Shown in pieces: positions 58,747-64,000 of a DNA stretch of 64,000 nucleotides (position 1 is its first letter; each line of letters starts with the position of its first letter). The notes under the pieces were generated by a model. The model did no database searches. It saw nothing but the letters and a program-made list of their open reading frames with translations, and was not told the origin of the DNA. This stretch comes from VRUE01 sp963718775 (GTDB lineage: Bacteria; Actinomycetota; Thermoleophilia; Solirubrobacterales; 70-9): contig OY970377.1 in NCBI GenBank assembly GCA_963718775.1, positions 1,426,001 through 1,490,000 of the forward strand, read 5' to 3'. Made by a program: the position numbers and the translations under genes.

Positions 58747-59514
58747 CTACCAGAGGGCGTCGTGCTGCTCCATCACGCCGAATCCCTCGGCCAGCTCGAC
58801 TCCGCCGAGCGAGCCGGAGAAATCGCCGAAGCGGTGGCGGTAGCTGGAGCGGAAGACGAGGAAGTTGTCGTTGCGGGTTCGCTCCGACCCGGGCGTGAAA
58901 GTGAGCCGAGCGCCGTCGGCGAACTCGACCGCGTCGAGGCCCTGGAAGGAGACCGGGGCCGGCTCGACGGCCGTCCCGCCCGTCCAGATCGCCCGCTCGC
59001 TGTTGGCGGGCGGGTCGTTGATCCCCTCGACCAGGTTCCAGGCAAGCGGGCGGCCATCGACCGCCCGGCCTATGCCCGCCGACCAGTGCCAGCTGGTCTT
59101 GCGTTGCTGGTAGCCGGCCGACTGGTCGTCGACGCCGTACCCGTCGAGCTGCCAGCTGCGCTCCGCCGTCTCGATCGTCGCGGCGATCGGCATCCCCGCC
59201 CGCTTGCGGGTCCAGCCCCAGCCCGAGCCGCTGGGGCAGATCGACTCGACCGGGGCCGAGTCGCCGAGCACCAGGCGGGCGCGCAGCTCCCGCGCCTCGA
59301 TGACGATCTCGTCGCCCTCCATCCGCACCTCCTTGCTGCCCGGTCGCAGCCGCGTGTTGGCGTAGCTGCGCTCGCCCTCGCGGTCCCAGAGCGCCCAGAA
59401 GCACTGACCGAGCGGGCCGACCTCGGCCCGGGCCGCACAGAGCATCAGTCGCGGCGAGTAGAAGCCGACGTAGCGCCAGCGCTTGCGGGTCTGTCCCATG
59501 CTGCGCAGAGGCAT
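58747..59514 (-). CDS. DUF2804-like protein
   Basis: 255 residues from ATG 59514. WRYVGFYSPRLMLCAARAEVGPLGQCFWALWDRE, SWQLDGYGVDDQSAGYQQRKTSWHWSAGIGRAVDGRPLAWNLVEGINDPPANSERAIWTGG and FRSSYRHRFGDFSGSLGGVELAEGFGVMEQHDALW match the DUF2804 family (lipocalin-like or hydroxyneurosporene-synthase-like barrel, possibly acting on lipids). The normal family has about 330 residues, so the N-terminal part may be short here or start further upstream (no suitable start was found). Confidence 0.75.
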   Translation of the reverse strand: MPLRSMGQTRKRWRYVGFYSPRLMLCAARAEVGPLGQCFWALWDREGERSYANTRLRPGSKEVRMEGDEIVIEARELRARLVLGDSAPVESICPSGSGWGWTRKRAGMPIAATIETAERSWQLDGYGVDDQSAGYQQRKTSWHWSAGIGRAVDGRPLAWNLVEGINDPPANSERAIWTGGTAVEPAPVSFQGLDAVEFADGARLTFTPGSERTRNDNFLVFRSSYRHRFGDFSGSLGGVELAEGFGVMEQHDALW

Positions 59515-59598
59515 CCGGCCCGGAGGCAGCGCCAGGGCGGGACGGTCAGCGCCGGGTCCGCGCCATGGGAGCTGCTCAGTCAGTCCGATCGGGCGAGG

Positions 59599-60828
59599 CT
59601 ACTGGGGATCGCCAGGCAGCACATAGGTCCGCCGGATGAAGCGTCCGAGAAGCGGCACCGCAAACGAATACCTTCCGAGGCGGTTCTTATAGATCATGCC
59701 CCGCTCGGCGAGGCTGGCGAGCATCTGATTTGCGTGGCTGGGTGAAAAAGCCTTGGGTAGGAGCGTTTTCGTCATCTCGGTCAGTTCGGAGATGGTGAAT
59801 TCTTCGTCGGCATGTTCGAGGTGTGCCACCGCCCACAACAGTTCCCGCTGTCGATCGGTGATCCTCGCCCAGCGCCCGGCGAAGAAGTCGGCCTCCAGCT
59901 TGTGCTGGATCGCTTCTACCGGGACAGGCTTCGACTCTTCATCGGCGTGCTGGCGGACAAAGACGTCGTATACCTCTCGGCAGATGAACTGGATGAAGTA
60001 TGGATAGCCAGCCGACTCGTGGATGATCACATCGACGGACTCGGGAGTCAGGTGCACAGGGCAATCAGCCACCTCAACGGGCTTGATGATCGCTTCTCGA
60101 CTCGCCTCGTCGGACAGCTTGGTCAAGGTCATGACCCGAAACATGCGCTCGGCATAGGTTCGAGCGTCGACGAGCTTGGGGAACAGAGTCGGCAGGCCCG
60201 CCAGGACCAGCATGAAGGGAATCCCCTTCTTCTGAATCGACTGGAAGACATCGAGCAGGACGGATAGCGGGAACTGATCCTTGCTGGCGTGGTCGGTGAG
60301 ATTCTGAGCCTCGTCGTAGGCAAAGATCACCTTGTGCTCGCCCTGCTGACGCAGGTGCTCCCACGTGAATTCAAGTGTCGCCTTGATCTTGTCCGAGGTG
60401 AGGCCCGGCGTTCGTTCATAGACCTCGACTAGAACCTGATGAGACAGCGGCACTTCCCGCGGCTCGCTGGGAGAGCCGAAGCCGACCTGCTTATACGGCT
60501 CTGACTCCGAGACTGTCGTGGAAGACGTAATCAGGGCGAGGTCGGCGAGTAGCCGCTCCGCGAGGGCGGTCTCGCTGATGCTTGCGGACTCCGACAGGTC
60601 CGCGGTTGCCCACAGCCAGCCGCGCTGAACCGCGCGAGGCTTGAAGGTCTCCAGCAGCACGGTCTTGCCGACCCCGCGCAGACCAGTGAGAACCAGGTTC
60701 TCGAGGATTTCGTCTTGCTCCAACAGACGGTCGTATTCGGCGTACTCGCTTTCACGGCCCGCAAGATGAGGGGGCATATGCCCAGCCCCTGGTCGATATG
60801 GATTCTTGAACTCGGGCGGAGAGTTCAT
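59599..60828 (-). CDS. AAA/STAND-like ATPase with C-terminal winged helix
   Basis: 409 residues from ATG 60828. NLVLTGLRGVGKTVLLETFKPRA is Walker A, HKVIFAYDEAQNLTDH Walker B, PFMLVLAGLPTLFPKLVDARTYAERMFRVMTLTKLSDEASREAI the sensor region, PYFIQFICREVYDVF and ITDRQRELLWAVAHLEHADEEFTISELTEMTKTLLPKAFSPSHANQMLASLAERGMIYKNRLGRYSFAVPLLGRFIRRTYV a C-terminal winged helix. This is the archaeal-type AAA ATPase (ATPase_2/Orc-like) build, found solitary in mobile or defence settings. Its promoter is an AT-rich inverted repeat. Accessory and probably acquired; function unknown. Confidence 0.8.
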   Translation of the reverse strand: MNSPPEFKNPYRPGAGHMPPHLAGRESEYAEYDRLLEQDEILENLVLTGLRGVGKTVLLETFKPRAVQRGWLWATADLSESASISETALAERLLADLALITSSTTVSESEPYKQVGFGSPSEPREVPLSHQVLVEVYERTPGLTSDKIKATLEFTWEHLRQQGEHKVIFAYDEAQNLTDHASKDQFPLSVLLDVFQSIQKKGIPFMLVLAGLPTLFPKLVDARTYAERMFRVMTLTKLSDEASREAIIKPVEVADCPVHLTPESVDVIIHESAGYPYFIQFICREVYDVFVRQHADEESKPVPVEAIQHKLEADFFAGRWARITDRQRELLWAVAHLEHADEEFTISELTEMTKTLLPKAFSPSHANQMLASLAERGMIYKNRLGRYSFAVPLLGRFIRRTYVLPGDPQ

Positions 60829-60834
60829 AGTGCC

Positions 60835-60886
60835 TTAGCCCCCTATCTAAATTAAGCTATATCTCTAAATTTAGACCATAGGCTAA
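60835..60886. promoter_or_regulatory. AT-rich imperfect inverted repeat upstream of the ATPase
   Basis: Outer arms TTAGCC (60835) and GGCTAA (60881) enclose CTAAAT...ATTTAG arms, with the perfect palindrome CTAAATTTAG at 60865-60874. The patch is far richer in AT than anything nearby and holds promoter-like TATAGC. A site for autoregulation by the ATPase's winged helix or by another regulator is plausible. Confidence 0.55.
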
Positions 60887-60905
60887 ACGCCTGTTGCTTT
60901 CGCCG

Positions 60906-61709
60906 TCATCTTCCCTTGAAGACGGGCTCCCGCTTCTCGACGAAGGCCTTGGCCGCCTCGGCGGCGTCTTCGGTAGTGCAGAGGACGCCGAGCGACTGCT
61001 TCTCGAGGTTGAAGACGGTCTCTAGATCGGCGTCGGCGGACTGCTGGAGCAGGCGCTTGTGGGCGATCACCGAGAGCGGCGAGCCGCGGCGCACTTCCTC
61101 GACCAGGTCCGCGGTGGCCGCGTCGCCCTGGCCGGGGGCGACCACCCGGTTGATCATGCCGATGTCGAGAGCCTCTTCGGCATCGATGGTGCGGCCGGTG
61201 AGGAGCAGCTCTCGCGCCCGCGCCATGCCGATGCTCTGGGCGAGCAGCTTGGTCACCCCACCGGTGACGCTCATCCCGGCGCGGGTCTCGGGGAAGCCGA
61301 ACTTCGCGTCGGGCTCGGCGACGACCAGGTCGCAGTCGAGGGCGATCTCGAGGCCACCACCGAGCGCGTAGCCGCGCACGCTCGCCACGACGGGCTTGCT
61401 GGCGCCGCGGATCAGGCGGGCGACCTGCTGGAGGCCCTCGGTGGTCGTCTCGATCAGCTCGGTGATCGTCAGGCGACCGGCGGGCAGGTCCTCGAACTCC
61501 TGGACCATCTCGCGCAGGTCGGCGCCGGCGCTGAACGAGTCGCCGACGCTGCCGATCACGATCGCCTTGACGCCGGCGTCGCCGCTCGCCGTCCGCAGGG
61601 CATCGGCGAGGGCAAGGATCTCGTCGCGGCTGACGGCGTTGCGCACCTCGGGCCGGTTGATGCGGATCCAGGCGACGCCGTCCTGCTTCTCGTAGCGGAC
61701 AGTTTTCAC
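60906..61709 (-). CDS. Enoyl-CoA hydratase/isomerase family protein
   Basis: 267 residues from GTG 61709 with GAGGAGG before it. Crotonase fold: INRPEVRNAVSRDEILALADALRTA, oxyanion hole SFSAGADLREM and RGYALGGGLEIALDCDLVVAEPDAKFGFPETRAGMSVTGGVTKLLAQSIGMARARELLLTGRTIDAEEALDIGMINRVV. The usual catalytic 'PE..LGxxPG.G' block is altered to PETRAGMSVTGGV, so the reaction may not be simple hydration. Last gene of the catabolic operon. Confidence 0.9.
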   Translation of the reverse strand: MKTVRYEKQDGVAWIRINRPEVRNAVSRDEILALADALRTASGDAGVKAIVIGSVGDSFSAGADLREMVQEFEDLPAGRLTITELIETTTEGLQQVARLIRGASKPVVASVRGYALGGGLEIALDCDLVVAEPDAKFGFPETRAGMSVTGGVTKLLAQSIGMARARELLLTGRTIDAEEALDIGMINRVVAPGQGDAATADLVEEVRRGSPLSVIAHKRLLQQSADADLETVFNLEKQSLGVLCTTEDAAEAAKAFVEKREPVFKGR

Positions 61710-61738
61710 GGCTACCTCCTCCTCTTCGTCGACGCGAA

Positions 61739-62794
61739 TCACGGCGCCATCTCGATCAGGTGGAGGTCGGGCCGGCCGCGATCGGCGGCCTCGGCGATCG
61801 CCTCCTCGAACGAGTCGAGCGGGTGCTCCTGCAGCGGGTAGACGGAGAGGTCCAGGGCGCCGCCGGCGGCTAGCTGCAGCGCCTTGGCGAAGTCCGCCTG
61901 GGTCTTGCCGAAGCACGGCCTCAGGTCCATCTCGCGCTGGATCACGTCACGGTAGTAGTCCATGAAGGAGAGGCTGGTCTGCGCCAGGGCGCCGATCAAG
62001 AGGGTGACGCCGCGGCGCCGGGTGCTGCGCGCGGCGCCCTCGATGGTCTCGGGAACGCCGACGATCTCGATCGCGACGTCGACGCCTTGTCCGCCTGTCG
62101 CCTCGAGGATCGCCGCGACCGCGTCTTCGCGGCTCGTGTTCACCGTTCGCGTCGCCCCGCAACGCGCGGCGAACTCCAGCGCCACGGGCTCGCGGTCGAC
62201 GCCGATGATCTCCGACGCTCCGTAGGCCTTGGCGACGGGGACGGCGCCCGACCCGACCAGGCCGCAGCCGAAGATCGCGGTGGTGAAGGGCGCCCGCGGG
62301 GCGGCGCGCTCGAGCGCATGGACGAGCAGCGCCATGTTGGCCAGCAGCGTCGCCTGTCCGAACGAGACCTCGTCCGGCAGCGGGAAGACGGTCCAGGCCG
62401 GCGCCTTGACGAAGTCCGCCATCGCGCCGGGCATTCCCGAGTCGATCCCCAGCATCGCCGCGCTCTGGCAGAGGTTGTCGAGGCCGTGGCGGCAGTAATC
62501 GCAGCGGCCGCAGTTGACGAAGCCGTTGACGACGACGCGTTGGCCGGGCTCGAAGCCGCTGACCTGCTCGCCGACCGCGCTGATGACCCCGGCGCCGCGG
62601 TAGCCGGGCGTGTGGGGAAAGTGGAAGTCGGCAGCGCCGCGAACCGGGCCGCTGCCGGCGAGCACCTTGAGCACGTCGCCGCCGATCTGGCAGGCCTGCA
62701 CCGCGACGACGACCTCGTGGCCGCCGGCGCGGGGCGCGTCGACCTCGTCGATCTGCGCCGGGCCGCCGAAGCCGTAGTAGCGAAGCGCCCTCAA
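61739..62794 (-). CDS. Zinc-type alcohol dehydrogenase family protein with altered catalytic zinc site
   Basis: 351 residues. NCGRCDYCRHGLDNLC is the four-cysteine structural zinc loop, and TTAIFGCGLVGSGAVPVAKAYGASEIIGVDRE the Rossmann nucleotide fold. The catalytic site is unusual: the expected C-G-x-D and G-H-E blocks read CQIGGDVLK and TPGYRGAGVI, so the His and Glu are missing and the catalytic zinc is probably absent. It may act as a reductase or non-zinc MDR enzyme. It lies between the ABM-like and enoyl-CoA hydratase genes in one operon. Confidence 0.85.
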   Translation of the reverse strand: MRALRYYGFGGPAQIDEVDAPRAGGHEVVVAVQACQIGGDVLKVLAGSGPVRGAADFHFPHTPGYRGAGVISAVGEQVSGFEPGQRVVVNGFVNCGRCDYCRHGLDNLCQSAAMLGIDSGMPGAMADFVKAPAWTVFPLPDEVSFGQATLLANMALLVHALERAAPRAPFTTAIFGCGLVGSGAVPVAKAYGASEIIGVDREPVALEFAARCGATRTVNTSREDAVAAILEATGGQGVDVAIEIVGVPETIEGAARSTRRRGVTLLIGALAQTSLSFMDYYRDVIQREMDLRPCFGKTQADFAKALQLAAGGALDLSVYPLQEHPLDSFEEAIAEAADRGRPDLHLIEMAP

Positions 62795-62798
62795 CGGA

Positions 62799-63128
62799 TC
62801 ACCCCACTCCCGCCTCGCCGAAGCCGGGCGCGTAGCGCTGGTCGTAGTGCACGGCGCGGGCGTCGAAGCGGGCGAGCAGCGCTTCGGCCTCGGGCGGGAT
62901 CGTCGCCCTGTCGTAGTCGGCGCCGGCGAAGCCGCGGATCGCGTCGTAGGACTCCCAGCGGGTGATGACGACGAACTCGACCTCGTCGCCGGTCTCGCGG
63001 CGCAGCAGGTAGGCGCCGCGGTAGCCCGGCAGCGGCTCGTGCGAGGGCAGGACCTCGGCGGTCACCATCTCCTCGTAGCGGGCGGCGTTCCCCGGGGTCG
63101 TCCATCCGTGCCAGACGCGGTTGATCAC
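62799..63128 (-). CDS. ABM/dimeric alpha-beta barrel protein
   Basis: 109 residues. INRVWHGWTTPGNAARYEEMVTAEVLPSHEPLPGYRGAYLLRRETGDEVEFVVITRWESYDAIRGFAGADYDRATIPPEAEALLARFDARAVHYDQ is the antibiotic-biosynthesis-monooxygenase/ferredoxin-like dimer fold ('W.s.eai..F.g.' block included). Members degrade or oxidise small aromatic compounds or haem. Its placement four bases from both neighbours makes it part of the catabolic operon. Confidence 0.85.
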   Translation of the reverse strand: MINRVWHGWTTPGNAARYEEMVTAEVLPSHEPLPGYRGAYLLRRETGDEVEFVVITRWESYDAIRGFAGADYDRATIPPEAEALLARFDARAVHYDQRYAPGFGEAGVG

Positions 63129-63132
63129 CGTC

Positions 63133-64000
63133 TCACCCGTCCCGCTCGTACCAGATCACCCGGTGCTCGTCGAAGCTCACCGAGCGGCCGGCCGGGATCG
63201 GCATCGTCGTCATCGGGTGCTCGATGATCGCCGGCCCGCTGACCCGGTTGCCGGACTCGAGCTCGTCCATCGCCCAGATGTCGGTCTTGACCCAGCTGTC
63301 CTTCCAGTAGACGTCGCGCTCACCCTTGCGGGCCGACTCGGCCGGCTTCGAATCGCGCACCGGGTACTTGCGGACCACCGGCCTCACCTTGGGCACGGCG
63401 GCGTCGAGGAAGACGCCGGTGAGCAGGTAGCCGGCCTCGGAGTGACGGGCGCCGGCCGGGTAGGTCTTGGCGTAGGTCTGCTCGAAGGCGTCGCAGGCGG
63501 CGGTGACGTCGTCGATCGTCTCGACCCGGCCCTTGTCGACGTAGGCGCTCCAGCTCGAGAAGAGCTGGCCGACGTAGCGGGCCGAGATGCCGTGGCGGAT
63601 CACGACCTGGTCGCGTGAGAAGCCCTCGGCTTCGAGCTCGTCGAGGGCCTGTCGCTCGAGCTCCTCCCAGGCCGCGTTCATCGGCGCGGCCAGGCCGACT
63701 TTGGCATCGGCGGAGAGCTCCGGCAGGAAGGCGCAGTTGACCGCCTTCTCGTAGCGGTGGAAGTAGTCGGCCATCGCTGCCCCGAAGGCGGAGAAGGCGG
63801 CCGCCCAGGGCACGGTGGCGAGGCCGCCGAACTGGATGTGTCCCTCCATCCCCCAGAGGTGGAGCGGGCCGGCGCCGCCGTAGACGAGGATCGTGTACTC
63901 GAGCGGGTCATAGCCCTTCGCCGCGACGCTGTCGCTGATCAGATCCTGGAGCATCGCGTGCTGGAGGTCGAGGACACCGGCGGCGGCGTCGAAGACGTCC
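63133..64000 (-). CDS. Hydantoinase/oxoprolinase (HyuA/acetone carboxylase-like) subunit, 5' part outside window
   Basis: About 289 C-terminal residues are visible; the frame is open to the window edge (DVFDAAAGVLDLQHAMLQDLISDSVAAKGYDPLEYTILVYGGAGPLHLWGMEGHIQFGGLATVPWAAAFSAFGAAMADYFHRYEKAV). These are the C-terminal blocks of the hydantoinase A / acetone or acetophenone carboxylase beta-type family, ATP-dependent enzymes that hydrolyse cyclic amides or carboxylate ketones. The end RVSGPAIIEHPMTTMPIPAGRSVSFDEHRVIWYE is also typical. With the downstream dehydrogenase and hydratase it suggests degradation of a ketone, aromatic or cyclic compound. Confidence 0.85.
   Translation of the reverse strand, partial: DVFDAAAGVLDLQHAMLQDLISDSVAAKGYDPLEYTILVYGGAGPLHLWGMEGHIQFGGLATVPWAAAFSAFGAAMADYFHRYEKAVNCAFLPELSADAKVGLAAPMNAAWEELERQALDELEAEGFSRDQVVIRHGISARYVGQLFSSWSAYVDKGRVETIDDVTAACDAFEQTYAKTYPAGARHSEAGYLLTGVFLDAAVPKVRPVVRKYPVRDSKPAESARKGERDVYWKDSWVKTDIWAMDELESGNRVSGPAIIEHPMTTMPIPAGRSVSFDEHRVIWYERDG

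Overview
High-GC, densely packed bacterial DNA. The secreted proteins with Lys-rich 'GTATLAVTVPGPGTLTL' C-termini, the W-N-G/C-x-AVG repeat protein, the ECF42-type sigma factor with a YCII/DGPF partner and the long-form GlyA suggest an actinobacterium of the Thermoleophilia/Solirubrobacterales type. This placement rests on protein style, not on a marker gene. No intact rRNA or tRNA is visible. Several genes carry runs of single-base frameshifts (dndB, dndC, a lamin-tail/collagen-like secreted protein, a DHFR-like gene). These could be consensus errors of a metagenome or long-read assembly, or real decay.

Layout. 0-4.7 kb: accessory DNA with an MBL-fold hydrolase, a coiled-coil HARE-HTH protein, and an AbiEi/AbiEii toxin-antitoxin block. 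The block is bounded by two copies of an end module (hairpin plus a 27-bp tRNA 3'-end repeat). 4.9-12 kb: lower-GC accessory stretch with a secreted repeat protein, a tandemly duplicated winged-helix regulator, a probable microcin C-like RiPP cassette (54-residue precursor ending in Asn, MccB-like adenylating enzyme, methyltransferase), a small SSB-like protein, an ArsR-type regulator and an XRE regulator. 12-29 kb: mostly housekeeping and envelope genes (cupin, glyA, pyrD-TauD-membrane operon, YCII + ECF42 sigma, xthA, secreted propeller, HU, TetR, PASTA protein, ECF sigma + membrane partner, ABC exporter, PPOX-like). 29-33 kb: one large secreted protein split by frameshifts. 33-35.4 kb: yjbQ and two toxin-antitoxin-like pairs. 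35.4-42.2 kb: membrane proteins, MFS transporter, TolB-like protein, methyltransferase, YCII, HIT, EEP.

42.2-56.1 kb is a DNA phosphorothioation (Dnd) island. dndB-dndC-dndD-dndE and the phosphorothioation-associated methyltransferase form an overlapping forward operon, followed by a second DGQHR protein. dndA is divergent and overlaps the dndB 5' end. Downstream of dndA on the reverse strand lie an HTH protein and a GHKL (MORC/Hsp90-like) ATPase. These converge on a DUF262-HNH protein resembling SspE/GmrSD nucleases. No DndFGH is seen, so the DUF262-HNH protein plus the GHKL ATPase are the candidate restriction arm.

56-64 kb: YCII, GNAT, hypothetical and small membrane proteins, a DUF2804 protein, an AAA/STAND-like ATPase with an AT-rich inverted-repeat promoter, then a catabolic operon on the reverse strand (hydantoinase/carboxylase subunit running off the window end, ABM-like protein, alcohol dehydrogenase family protein, enoyl-CoA hydratase).
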